From: JAZDMK01 sp043800975
Lineage (GTDB): Bacteria > Bacteroidota > Bacteroidia > Bacteroidales > JAHJDW01
Direction of reading: 5' to 3'
Assembly: GCA_043800975.1 (NCBI GenBank)
Contig: JAZDMK010000255.1
Coordinates: 1-53,076 of the forward strand
Length of the DNA stretch: 53,076 bases
Shown: one piece after another, positions 23,284 through 31,720 of the stretch
How the letters are laid out: every line of letters starts with the position of its first letter
Position numbering within the stretch: the first letter of the stretch is position 1
Notes under the pieces: model-generated
The model's input: only the letters and a program-made list of their open reading frames with translations
Told to the model about the DNA's origin: nothing
Database searches by the model: none
Position numbers and translations under genes: made by a program

Positions 23284-26200
23284 TTAAACCCAGCGGACAA
23301 GATTGAAATCCTGCCTGTGTGGAAGCATTTCATGGCGCGGGAAAATACGAAAACCATAATTTAAAATTCCCGCTTTGTTGCTTGGAATTTTAACGGTGTA
23401 CGTAATTTTCTTTCCATGAATATCCGATACTTTTAATTCTTCTTTGTATGTAATGTGAGGTTTCTCAGCAAGTGTTTCGATGAAAACAATTTCAACACCA
23501 ATATCTGTTACAGATAGTTCATTGACATCAAGAATAAGTTGCGCTTCAAATGTATCACCAAAGCGGAGCGGAGTATGGCTTGTGTCAGGAACATTCACGG
23601 CAACTACTTCGATGCTTTCCCAACCACGTGTCACTTTCTTTTTCCAGGCAGCAAGATCACGTACAACTTCGAAATCATTTTTACTAATCAGCTTCAGACG
23701 ATCGTATAATTTTGAATAATATTTTGCAATGTAATCATTGATCATTCTGCGTGATGTAAATACCGGAGCAATTTCAGCAATGGATTTTCTAATAGCATCA
23801 ACCCAGCCTTTCGATACTCCATCGGCATCGCGATCGAAGTACAATGGCAGAACTTCGTTCTCGATGATATTGTAGATTGTCACTGCGTCCAGTTCATCCT
23901 GATAATCGGCATTCTGATAGGTTGTTTCCTGTTTCAGCGCCCAGCCTGCACCGGGAATATATCCTTCGGCCCACCAGCCATCAAGAACACTCATGTGCAT
24001 AACGCCGTTCAATGCAGCTTTCTGACCGCTGGTGCCGGATGCTTCCAAAGGTCTTATAGGATTGTTCAACCAGATGTCAACACCATGAACCATTTTTTTG
24101 GCAAGCATCATATCATAATTTTCAATGAAGAAAACCTTACCAAAAAACTCGGGCCTGCGTGTAATCTCAATAATATTTTTAATAACGTCCTGTCCGGCTT
24201 TATCCGCTGGATGAGCTTTTCCAGCAAATACAAACTGTACGGGTTTATCCGGATTGTTTACAATTTTTGCGAGACGATCCAGATTTCTGAAAAGGAGATA
24301 AGCACGTTTATATGTAGCAAATCGCCGTGCAAAACCAATGATCAGAGCTTTGTCATTCAGTAAACCAATTTGCTCAATGATTTTTTGAGGAGGTTCCTGC
24401 CGTTGTGTAAGGCTTTCTGAAAGTCGCATTCTTAAATATTCGATCATCTCAGTTTTTTGTTCACAGCGAATATCCCAGATGTGTGCATGAGGAACGGTTT
24501 CGATTTTTTTCCATGGTTCCGGGTTGGCGTGATCGTCCAGAAATTTTTCGCCAAAGCGTTTTTCATAAAACTGACGCCAGCGACGGGAGGTCCAGGTTGG
24601 GTAATGAACTCCGTTTGTTACATAACTTACATGAAGTTCTTCAGGAAAATATCCTTCCCACAAACCATTCAGAATTTCACGTGATACATCACCATGAATG
24701 CGGCTAACACCATTTATTTCCTGAGACAGATGTGCAGCCAGATAACTCATTGAGAATTTTTCTGAATTATTGCCGGCATACATTCTTCCCAGATTCATAA
24801 ATTCGGTCCAGGAAATATTTAATCGGTCGGCGTAATGAGGAATGTATGTTCGAAGAAGATCTTCTGAAAACGAATCGTGGCCTGCGGGAACGGGCGTGTG
24901 TGTAGTGAACAGACTGGTTGATCTGACAATTTCTATGGCTTCAGAAAAAGTTCTGTTTTCATTTTGAATGATGTTGTGAAGCCTTTCAATTCCGATAAAT
25001 GCTGCATGTCCTTCGTTGCAATGATAGAGATTCGGTTTTATGTTTAAATCATTCAGCATTCGAATTCCGCCAACACCGAGAAGTAATTCCTGTTTCAACC
25101 GATTTTCAAGATTGCCACCATACAGTTGATGCGTTACTTCACGATCCTGCGGTGCGTTCTGATAGATGTCGGTATCCATTAAATACAAAGGAATACGTCC
25201 TACATCAACGCGCCATATTCTTGCATACAAACTGCGGCCGGGAAATGAAAGCTGAATAGTTTTCCAGTTTCCATTTTCGTCACGAACCGGATGCATGGGC
25301 ATTTTTGAAAATGATTGCGGATCATAGATGGAAAGCTGATCACCGCCCGGAGTAAGCTTTTGTGTGAAATAACCGTAACGATATAATAAACCAACACCGA
25401 TCATATTTACGTTGCTGTCGCTGGCTTCTTTCAGATAATCACCGGCAAGAATTCCAAGACCACCGGAGAAAAGTTTCATGGTGTCGTGAAAGCCATATTC
25501 CATGCTGAAATAAGCGATCTTAGGTAAATCTTCAGATGGTTTTTCTGCAAGATATTTTTTGAATCGCTGATAAACAAGTTCCAGTCTGCAAATAAACCCT
25601 TCTTCTTTTTCAAGTTGTTTGTAATCATCAAATGACAATGAATTCAGAAGTATCAAAGGATTTCTGTTGCATTTGTGAAACAATTCATGGTTGATGCTTT
25701 CAAAAAGTTCTTTCGCATCTATGTTCCATGTCCACCATAAATTATTGGCAAGCTCCAGAAGACTTTCCAGTTTATCTGGAATTTCAGTTTTAATCGAAAC
25801 TCTTCGTAAGATAGGTTTGTTTTGTGAAACCGGTTTTGTGAACGGTACTTCAGTAGATACTTTTCGAACTGCAGTGCCTGCACGGCCTTCGGCTTTCTTC
25901 AAAGCAATACTGTATGCCTTCAAATAATACTGAACTAAATTTTGCCACAGTGCAATTCGTGAAATTTCGAATGCTGAATCTTTTGCTGATTTTTGTTCCT
26001 GTGCGTTAAAAGAAATGAATTTGTGAAGAAGCTTTAGAATTTCATCACGCACTTCAGCATCATTTTTATCGCCACGTTCAATCACTGCAGCACCATCCTG
26101 CGGCAGACTGACCGATGATTTGATCCACTGTCCGAAACCTGCCAATGAGGTTGTAATTGTTGGTACGTGGAATGCAAGACTTTCAAGTGGTGTATAACCC

Positions 26201-27522
26201 CAGGGTTCATAGTACGATGCAAAGATAGTCAGGTCAAGGCCTGCAAGAATGTCGTAATAAGGCAAGTTGAAAATTCCATCGTTCCCATTTAAATAAGAAG
26301 GAACAAAAATCACTTTCAGTTTATCTTCCGGAAGATTGAAAATCTGATTCTCTTCAAGCCTTTTGATGACGGGATCATATTCTTTTTCATGAATCCGGTG
26401 CGTAAGGTATTCGTGCGTTAATGGAAACTGATAATCGGGTTTCCCAATTCTGTCAATGAGTTCCTTTCGGGGGCCATAATTACCTGCAGGAACAAGAATG
26501 AAAGCAATTGCTTTGCGGTCGGAATGAGATTCGCGATGAAATTTTCCAAGGGCATCAATTAACACATCAATACCTTTGTTGCGAAATTCGTAACGGCCGC
26601 TGGTTCCAATCAGTAAAGTGTCATCCGGAATTTCCTGATTTAAAAAGGCACGGGCAACATCGAGCAGTTTTTTTCTGGCAGTAGACTGGCATTTTTCAAA
26701 TGCATCACCTTGGGGAACAAAGTCGTCAGCGAAGCCATTGGGTGTGACAATATCTACGGGTTTTTCGAGAAAGCATTTGCATTCGCGAGCCGTAACTTCA
26801 CTGACTGTCGAAAATGAATCGGCAACCTCAGCTGATATTTTTTCCAGGGATTGTTTTGCCTGAACATGAAACTGGGTGGCCATTTCAGAGGGTTTAAACA
26901 ATTCCATGTTTTCGTAAAGTGGCAGTCCGTTTCCGGCAATGCAACGCCCGAGAACAGTTGCATGTGTTGTAAAAGAAGTGGCAATGCGGGGAACGTTGTC
27001 GTTCAGATATAAAATTCCGGCACCACACATCCATTCATGAAACTGAGCAATGATATGATCTCTGGGTGATGAAACAAAATCACAAAAATTTTCAATCAGG
27101 CAGGCTGCTGCGTATCCGAAAAGGCAGGGCTCAACATAATCCCACTGTCCGGATAATGAATCGAGTTTGTATTTTTCCCAGAAACGTGCGAAAATCTGAT
27201 CTTTCTGAGCAATGAAAGGAGTAAAGTCAATCAGGATGGCAACTGGATTTCCTGCAATGTTCCATCTTCCGATTTTAAATCGAAATCCTTTACTTTCTGC
27301 GTATTCGCGCCATGAACGAAACAGAAAGGGATCTTCTGTAAACTCGGGATTGTGATCCGTATCTTTCCAAATATCCGGCCCGATCAGAATAAGATTGTCA
27401 TGTAAATCATTAATTAAGGAAGGCACTTTAGAAGATACAACCGTGTATATTCCTCCCACCTTGTTACAAACTTCCCAGCTTACTTCAAAAATGTAATCGG
27501 GCTTCAGTAATGTTTCGTTCAT
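23284..27522 (-). CDS. Fused glycogen synthase (GT3) and alpha-glucan phosphorylase (GT35)
   Basis: The 1412-residue polypeptide joins two opposing enzymes of glycogen metabolism. Residues about 1-550 resemble eukaryotic-type glycogen synthase (GT3): FEVSWEVCNKVGGIYTVVSSK-like opening, TSFTTHATVLGR, GTSGRYEFRNKGIDVL, and the E-x7-E pair in YEPWGYTPLE. After a linker (about 550-600), the rest is a short-form alpha-glucan phosphorylase (GT35): IAYFSMEYGF, SGGLGILAGDYLKE, HCNEGHAAF, TTHTPVPAGHD, and EASGTSGQKAALNG, where K1168 should hold pyridoxal phosphate. It should extend alpha-1,4-glucan from NDP-glucose and also release glucose-1-phosphate. Such fusions are known in Bacteroidota. The frame is intact across the junction. 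No branching enzyme or ADP-glucose pyrophosphorylase gene is nearby. Confidence 0.9.
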   Translation of the reverse strand: MNETLLKPDYIFEVSWEVCNKVGGIYTVVSSKVPSLINDLHDNLILIGPDIWKDTDHNPEFTEDPFLFRSWREYAESKGFRFKIGRWNIAGNPVAILIDFTPFIAQKDQIFARFWEKYKLDSLSGQWDYVEPCLFGYAAACLIENFCDFVSSPRDHIIAQFHEWMCGAGILYLNDNVPRIATSFTTHATVLGRCIAGNGLPLYENMELFKPSEMATQFHVQAKQSLEKISAEVADSFSTVSEVTARECKCFLEKPVDIVTPNGFADDFVPQGDAFEKCQSTARKKLLDVARAFLNQEIPDDTLLIGTSGRYEFRNKGIDVLIDALGKFHRESHSDRKAIAFILVPAGNYGPRKELIDRIGKPDYQFPLTHEYLTHRIHEKEYDPVIKRLEENQIFNLPEDKLKVIFVPSYLNGNDGIFNLPYYDILAGLDLTIFASYYEPWGYTPLESLAFHVPTITTSLAGFGQWIKSSVSLPQDGAAVIERGDKNDAEVRDEILKLLHKFISFNAQEQKSAKDSAFEISRIALWQNLVQYYLKAYSIALKKAEGRAGTAVRKVSTEVPFTKPVSQNKPILRRVSIKTEIPDKLESLLELANNLWWTWNIDAKELFESINHELFHKCNRNPLILLNSLSFDDYKQLEKEEGFICRLELVYQRFKKYLAEKPSEDLPKIAYFSMEYGFHDTMKLFSGGLGILAGDYLKEASDSNVNMIGVGLLYRYGYFTQKLTPGGDQLSIYDPQSFSKMPMHPVRDENGNWKTIQLSFPGRSLYARIWRVDVGRIPLYLMDTDIYQNAPQDREVTHQLYGGNLENRLKQELLLGVGGIRMLNDLNIKPNLYHCNEGHAAFIGIERLHNIIQNENRTFSEAIEIVRSTSLFTTHTPVPAGHDSFSEDLLRTYIPHYADRLNISWTEFMNLGRMYAGNNSEKFSMSYLAAHLSQEINGVSRIHGDVSREILNGLWEGYFPEELHVSYVTNGVHYPTWTSRRWRQFYEKRFGEKFLDDHANPEPWKKIETVPHAHIWDIRCEQKTEMIEYLRMRLSESLTQRQEPPQKIIEQIGLLNDKALIIGFARRFATYKRAYLLFRNLDRLAKIVNNPDKPVQFVFAGKAHPADKAGQDVIKNIIEITRRPEFFGKVFFIENYDMMLAKKMVHGVDIWLNNPIRPLEASGTSGQKAALNGVMHMSVLDGWWAEGYIPGAGWALKQETTYQNADYQDELDAVTIYNIIENEVLPLYFDRDADGVSKGWVDAIRKSIAEIAPVFTSRRMINDYIAKYYSKLYDRLKLISKNDFEVVRDLAAWKKKVTRGWESIEVVAVNVPDTSHTPLRFGDTFEAQLILDVNELSVTDIGVEIVFIETLAEKPHITYKEELKVSDIHGKKITYTVKIPSNKAGILNYGFRIFPRHEMLPHRQDFNLVRWV

Positions 27523-27542
27523 AATGCATTCTTAAAAGATTT

Positions 27543-27550
27543 CAAAAGTA
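27543..27550 (-). promoter_or_regulatory. -7 element of the glycogen synthase/phosphorylase gene
   Basis: On the minus strand this reads TACTTTTG (TAnnTTTG), 20 nt before the ATG at 27522. The -33 box is not clear. Confidence 0.4.
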
Positions 27551-27663
27551 CAAAATTTGAAGCAAACTTTATATGCGTGTTTTGTATAGCTTGCTATTAC
27601 TGCGATTGAAATGGATCGTTCTCTTTGTTTGTCTTAAAACAACTTGATGTTAGATAGATTCTT

Positions 27664-27671
27664 TATTTTTG
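27664..27671 (+). promoter_or_regulatory. -7 element before the transposase remnant
   Basis: TATTTTTG with TTG at 27644-27646 (17-nt spacer). The remnant's ATG follows 5 nt later. It could still drive transcription into the M28 gene. Confidence 0.4.
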
Positions 27672-27676
27672 TGATT

Positions 27677-27766
27677 ATGAAAACTGAATTTGAAAGTGGA
27701 CAATATTATCACCTATTTAATCATGCGAATGGAGGTGATAAAGTTTCCAAAACCAAGGAGGTTTAA
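27677..27766 (+). pseudogene. N-terminal remnant of a Y1 (IS200-like/REP-associated) transposase
   Basis: Twenty-nine codons from ATG 27677 to TAA 27764 include FESGQYYHLFNHANGGD. This resembles the first residues of the Bacteroidota Y1-type transposases (F-x-x-G-x-x-Y-H-(I/L)-(Y/F)-N-(R/H)-x-N-(N/G)). The match is lost after about residue 22 and none of the catalytic HUH or Tyr segments is present, so this is a decayed end of a longer gene. The assignment is from memory of the family and rests on about 20 residues. Confidence 0.55.
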
Positions 27767-27790
27767 AATACCATACGTCTTTTTAATTAT

Positions 27791-27798
27791 TATCTTTG
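27791..27798 (+). promoter_or_regulatory. -7 element of the M28 peptidase gene
   Basis: TATCTTTG fits TAnnTTTG and lies 20 nt before the ATG at 27819. This supports the shorter start over an upstream one at 27690. Confidence 0.45.
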
Positions 27799-27818
27799 TC
27801 TGGTATAAAACGAGGGGT

Positions 27819-28985
27819 ATGAAGAGATTTTTTATTTTGTTGGGTGTTTTATTTCTGTTTGCGGAAAAACCATCTTATTCGCAAACATTAAATCCCTTTT
27901 ATCAGTCTATTGTTGCAAATGCTAAATACGACAGCATTCTGAATTATCTAGAGCGTTTCGAAAATTTTGGTGTTAAGGAAACAGGAAGTATTGAATTATC
28001 AGATGCTGGAATGTGGATTTACAACAAGTACTTATCTTATGGGTATTCTGTTAAACGCGATACTTTCTCTTTTTTTGGAAATACTTTTTTTAATGTAGTT
28101 GCAACTAAAACAGGTACTATTGAACCCAACACATATGTTATAGTGGGTGCGCATTACGATTCTAAAAATGGATCCGGAACCAATGATAACGGCAGTGGAA
28201 CTGCCATTTTGCTAGAAGCTGCACGTATTATGGCTGCTACACCTACTGCTTTTTCTGTTCGGTTTATCAGTTTCAGTGCTGAGGAAATCGGACTGGTTGG
28301 CAGCAATCATTATGTTGATGATATTGTAGTGCCGCAAGCTATGCAGATTCGTGTTATGTTTAATATTGATGAAGTAGGAGGCGTAGCTGGTGAAATAAAT
28401 GATACAATTACCTGTGAGGAAGATGATTCGAATTCGCCACCTTCAAACAATGCTACATCTGCCCTATATACGGATACACTCGAAAACCTGACGTATCTTT
28501 ATTCATCCTTGTTTGCAAAAAGGGCCAGTGCATACAGCTCCGACTACATGCCTTTTGAAGATGCCGGTTATATTATCACCGGCTATTATGAAACAAATGA
28601 ATCGTCGGTTCCTCATTCCTCATCCGACTTATTAGAAAATCTTGACACATCTTATGTCTTTGAAATTTCAAGAGCTGCAACCGGTGCTATTCTTTATTTT
28701 GCGCAGGCCTATGATCCTGGAGTTTACGCTTCTTCAGCCAGAATTTCCGAAATTAAAGTATGGCCAAATCCGGTAATGGATGAAATTAATATTTCTTCAG
28801 CTGCCAATGAAATTTTAAAAGCAACCCTTTATAGTCAGTTGGGGCAAAATTTAAAATCGATAGATTTACCTGTGAACTATACAACTAAAATGGATCTGTC
28901 AAATATTGCAAGTGGTCTCTATTCGGTAAAGATATCTAATGTTAACGGAGAAATTGTAAATATTCTCAAGGTTGTAAAACAATAA
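27819..28985 (+). CDS. Secreted M28 family metallopeptidase with T9SS type A sorting domain
   Basis: The ATG at 27819 gives 388 residues opening with a signal peptide (MKRFFILLGVLFLFAEKPSY). A frame from 27690 would add 43 residues that overlap the promoter and the transposase remnant. The M28 (aminopeptidase Y/glutaminyl-cyclase-like) zinc site is visible: H and D in VGAHYDS, the bridging D in TNDNGSG, EE in SFSAEEIGLVGS, D in NIDEVGG and H in VPHSSSDLLE. The last about 75 residues, starting VWPNPVMDEINISS and ending in KVVKQ, are a type A T9SS signal. The protein should be a secreted zinc aminopeptidase that trims peptides outside the cell. It is tail-to-tail with aroB, 4 nt apart. Confidence 0.9.
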   Translation: MKRFFILLGVLFLFAEKPSYSQTLNPFYQSIVANAKYDSILNYLERFENFGVKETGSIELSDAGMWIYNKYLSYGYSVKRDTFSFFGNTFFNVVATKTGTIEPNTYVIVGAHYDSKNGSGTNDNGSGTAILLEAARIMAATPTAFSVRFISFSAEEIGLVGSNHYVDDIVVPQAMQIRVMFNIDEVGGVAGEINDTITCEEDDSNSPPSNNATSALYTDTLENLTYLYSSLFAKRASAYSSDYMPFEDAGYIITGYYETNESSVPHSSSDLLENLDTSYVFEISRAATGAILYFAQAYDPGVYASSARISEIKVWPNPVMDEINISSAANEILKATLYSQLGQNLKSIDLPVNYTTKMDLSNIASGLYSVKISNVNGEIVNILKVVKQ

Positions 28986-28989
28986 TTCT

Positions 28990-30126
28990 TTATTCAGCTT
29001 TGTTTTTTTGAAGATATGCAAGAAGCGATTCTTCAATTTTTTTATAAGATACCTGACAATTGAACTCGCATTTCCCGATTTTTGATAAAAGTGAAAAGCC
29101 TGCAGTATCAGCTTCTGTATTTTTTTTGTCATTCCTGATATAGCTGCATATGCCAGAAATATCATCCTTTTTAAATTGAGGTAAGGAAAAATGTTTCTGA
29201 ATAAAACATATGATTTCATCACTTTCCTGCATTGAAAGTTTACAAAAAGTATGCGAAAGCATACATTCGCATACCATTCCCGCTGCTACTGCTTCTCCGT
29301 GTGAAATTCGTTTACCTTTTTTTGCAAAAAAAGATTCCAATGCATGACCAATCGTATGGCCAAAATTTAAAATTCTGCGCTTTCCATGTTCTAAAGGATC
29401 TTCATTCACGATCTTGGTTTTAAGCGCGATGGAATGTGTGATCATTTCTTCAGAAGATAAATGAATTTCCTGTTTTAAAAGTTTCTTCCATAGCAAAGGA
29501 TCTCCAATTGTTGCATGTTTGATTACTTCTGCAAAACCTGATTGATAATGACTTTCAGGAAGAGAATTTAAAAATTCGGGCATGATTAATACAGCTTCAG
29601 GAAAAGAAAAATTCCCGATGACATTCTTCAAATGCCCCGAATTAACAGCTGTTTTGCCACCTATGGCTGCATCTGTCATGGCCAGAAGGGTAGTGGGAAT
29701 GTGAATAAATGGAATGCCTCTTTTGTATACTGAGGCAGCAAAGCCGCCCAGATCGCAAAGCACACCGCCTCCCAGGTTGATGATTACACTGTTGCGGTTT
29801 GCACCTTCTTCTAATAGCATTTCCCATATCTGCTGACAATATTCAATGTCTTTGTATTCTTCACCCTGTGGGATTTCAATAATGATAGAGTTTTCAAAAC
29901 ATCTAATTTGGGGGAGCAATAAAGGAAGACAGTGCTTTCGGGTGTTTTCATCAACCAGAATGAAGCATCCTGATTTGCTATTTGTTTTGTTAAATCTTTG
30001 TTGAAGCCATTTCAGCGAATGATCACCGTAATAAACCGGACAAATTATTCCTGACTCATTCAATTGTATAATAAATGAGTGATTTTTCTCTATCGATTTC
30101 TGAATTGGATTCTTTTTTGACAACAT
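28990..30126 (-). CDS. aroB: 3-dehydroquinate synthase
   Basis: AroB converts DAHP to 3-dehydroquinate, the second step of the shikimate pathway, using NAD and a divalent metal. The 378 residues show GGGVLCDLGGFAASVYKRG (NAD/phosphate site), PTTLLAMTDAAIGGKTAVN, the FAEVIKHATIGD segment with a metal Glu, and the two metal histidines in RILNFGHTIGHALE and SHGEAVAAGM. Length is normal. No other aro gene is adjacent. On the minus strand a TAATTTTG element ends 5 nt before the ATG, so the mRNA may be nearly leaderless or the start may be slightly internal. Confidence 0.96.
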   Translation of the reverse strand: MLSKKNPIQKSIEKNHSFIIQLNESGIICPVYYGDHSLKWLQQRFNKTNSKSGCFILVDENTRKHCLPLLLPQIRCFENSIIIEIPQGEEYKDIEYCQQIWEMLLEEGANRNSVIINLGGGVLCDLGGFAASVYKRGIPFIHIPTTLLAMTDAAIGGKTAVNSGHLKNVIGNFSFPEAVLIMPEFLNSLPESHYQSGFAEVIKHATIGDPLLWKKLLKQEIHLSSEEMITHSIALKTKIVNEDPLEHGKRRILNFGHTIGHALESFFAKKGKRISHGEAVAAGMVCECMLSHTFCKLSMQESDEIICFIQKHFSLPQFKKDDISGICSYIRNDKKNTEADTAGFSLLSKIGKCEFNCQVSYKKIEESLLAYLQKNKAE

Positions 30127-30130
30127 TTGG

Positions 30131-30138
30131 CAAAATTA
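30131..30138 (-). promoter_or_regulatory. -7 element of aroB
   Basis: On the minus strand this reads TAATTTTG, ending 4 nt before the ATG at 30126, which implies a leaderless or near-leaderless message. It is mirrored by the same word on the plus strand at 30173-30180. Confidence 0.45.
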
Positions 30139-30172
30139 ACAACCTATTAACAGAAATCTAAATTCCTTTCAC

Positions 30173-30180
30173 TAATTTTG
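30173..30180 (+). promoter_or_regulatory. -7 element of the HMA-like gene
   Basis: TAATTTTG fits TAnnTTTG, 16 nt before the ATG at 30197. It is divergent from the aroB element. Confidence 0.45.
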
Positions 30181-30196
30181 TAAAAAAATCGAAATC

Positions 30197-30550
30197 ATGA
30201 AAAAATTATCAACTCCTTTTATTATTGTTATAGCTTTCCTGCTTAGCATGAGCTATTCATTCAATGCACTTTCACAGAATAATGACCTCAACCGTGAAAA
30301 AGAAATTAAAATTCTGGTTACTTTCCATTGTGCTAATGGTAAAGCCCTTATTGAAGATGAACTTGTTAAAACGGATGGTGTTTTCAACGTTTTTGCAGAT
30401 CTGGATACTAAATATGTTACTGTTAAATACGATAAGAACAAGCTCGATCAGGACAAAATTGTAGCCGCTATTGAGAAGATTGGTTACTATACCGAATTCA
30501 CACCAAAGGACAAGGTTATCAAAAAAGCTTGTTCACACGATCCGAAATAG
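30197..30550 (+). CDS. Secreted heavy-metal-associated (HMA)-fold protein without the CxxC motif
   Basis: The 117-residue protein has a signal peptide (about 1-27, ending NALSQ) and one ferredoxin-like HMA fold: beta strand ILVTFHCANGKALIEDEL, a helix, VFADLDTKYVTVKY, and DQDKIVAAIEKIGYYTEF. HMA domains carry copper or other soft metals through CxxC in the first loop. Here only one cysteine (HCANGK) is present and the second is replaced, so metal binding as in CopZ is doubtful. A CSH near the C-terminus might add ligands. It is exported, so a periplasmic role is expected. A strong terminator follows at once, so it is a single-gene unit. Confidence 0.78.
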   Translation: MKKLSTPFIIVIAFLLSMSYSFNALSQNNDLNREKEIKILVTFHCANGKALIEDELVKTDGVFNVFADLDTKYVTVKYDKNKLDQDKIVAAIEKIGYYTEFTPKDKVIKKACSHDPK

Positions 30551-30568
30551 TAAATTTAAATGATTTGA

Positions 30569-30602
30569 AAAGCGTTTGCGTTTTGTAAACGCTTTTTTTT
30601 TG
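30569..30602 (+). terminator. Rho-independent terminator of the HMA-like gene
   Basis: Arms AAAGCGTTT (30569-30577) and AAACGCTTT (30587-30595) are perfect and are followed by a run of T. Confidence 0.88.
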
Positions 30603-30677
30603 CCTGAAATTTATTTCACGCTATCGCAACCTATAGTATTTTGTATTACTTTTGAATAGAAGCAAACATAGATCGGA

Positions 30678-31109
30678 ATGCAAAAAAAATTTAATTATAC
30701 AAACGGAGAAATAACGGTTTCATGGGAGCCTGATCTCTGTATACATGCAGCTATTTGTTTTACTGAGTTAAATGAAGTATTTGAGCCTGCCATTAGCCCA
30801 TGGATTAATATGAAGGGCGCTCCCTCTGATAGAATTATTGAAGTAGTTGAAAAATGCCCTACGGCTGCACTTAAAGTTCGAAAAAATATGGAAAACGAAA
30901 AGAAAAATGATGATCGTTCAACAGGCGAAGAAGTTAATGTTACTGTTCTTCCCAATGGACCTGTCATTATAAATGGGAACTTTGTTATCAAAGGTGTTGA
31001 TGGAAATGTATTACCCAAATCTCAAAAAGTTTCTTTGTGTCGTTGCGGTCACTCTTCAAAAAAGCCATTTTGCGATGGAAGTCACGTTAAAGCTGGATTT
31101 AAAGACTAA
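30678..31109 (+). CDS. Double iron-sulfur protein: YjdI-type 4Fe-4S domain plus CDGSH domain
   Basis: The 143-residue protein joins two small cluster domains. Residues about 1-70 match the Fer4_19/YjdI pattern, with cysteines in DLCIHAAICFTEL and VEKCPTAAL. Residues about 105-140 are a CDGSH domain (C-x-C-x-2-S-x-3-P-x-C-D-G-x-H): LCRCGHSSKKPFCDGSH, which holds a 2Fe-2S cluster with three Cys and one His. A Lys/Glu-rich linker joins them. Both domains are redox-active or cluster-carrying in relatives; the physiological partner is unknown. It is 6 nt upstream of a lipoprotein gene. A TACTTTTG element lies at 30647-30654. Confidence 0.88.
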   Translation: MQKKFNYTNGEITVSWEPDLCIHAAICFTELNEVFEPAISPWINMKGAPSDRIIEVVEKCPTAALKVRKNMENEKKNDDRSTGEEVNVTVLPNGPVIINGNFVIKGVDGNVLPKSQKVSLCRCGHSSKKPFCDGSHVKAGFKD

Positions 31110-31115
31110 ACAACA

Positions 31116-31601
31116 ATGCCGATCCGTTATTTAGTATTTACATTTTTGACTGGCATTTTGTTATTTTCTTCTGCCTGTGTGAATGTTTCAAAGTATGATA
31201 AAATGGACGCTGTTGAAGGGCGGCAGAAAGAAGGTGTAATCATGGATGGAAAGTTCTGGCGCACGATGTATGATCCCAACGGTGCCTTTGAACTTAGAAT
31301 TTCTAACAAAAGTGGTGCGGCACTTCCTGCGTGCAGCCTTGGTTTCAACAATCGTTTTTTTCATTCGCTGACAGGCCTTCGTGCCCGGAAGGGAGATGAT
31401 GAAAATTGGATCACCCTGAAAAATGATATGATTGAAAATGATGAAATCATTCGTATTACAATTAATCATGAATCCGGGAACCTCGATTTGTTTCAGATTA
31501 CGGACTATACATTTAAAAAGCCCAAAACCGTTGAATTGGTAGCCGGGAAAGATACGTTACAGTGGAATTTTACACTTCAGTTGAAGCAGGGATATTTCTA
31601 A
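31116..31601 (+). CDS. Unknown lipoprotein
   Basis: I do not recognise a family. The 161-residue protein has a lipoprotein signal with Cys about 21 (LLFSSACVN) and should be anchored in the envelope. The mature part looks beta-rich (FELRISNKSGAALPACSLGF, ETVEL-like strands), with an immunoglobulin-like feel and no catalytic motif. It starts 6 nt after the iron-sulfur gene, so they share a transcript. A functional link with that cytoplasmic protein is not evident. Confidence 0.68.
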   Translation: MPIRYLVFTFLTGILLFSSACVNVSKYDKMDAVEGRQKEGVIMDGKFWRTMYDPNGAFELRISNKSGAALPACSLGFNNRFFHSLTGLRARKGDDENWITLKNDMIENDEIIRITINHESGNLDLFQITDYTFKKPKTVELVAGKDTLQWNFTLQLKQGYF

Positions 31602-31679
31602 ATGAATGAATTGAATTTGCTATTCCGTAACGCAAGCCTGCTTTGTAATTTCTAAAACTTAAATTTTGTGTGGTTTGTG

Positions 31680-31687
31680 TATATTTG
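31680..31687 (+). promoter_or_regulatory. -7 element of the VWA gene
   Basis: TATATTTG fits TAnnTTTG, 33 nt before the ATG at 31721. The preceding TTTG is only 11 nt away. Confidence 0.4.
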
Positions 31688-31720
31688 TGCAATGAATGAT
31701 GTTTTTTACGTTACAATAAA

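Noticed and set aside
27690..27818. Extended N-terminus of the M28 peptidase
   Set aside because: The extra 43 residues cover the -7 element and the transposase remnant in another frame; a clean signal peptide starts at 27819.
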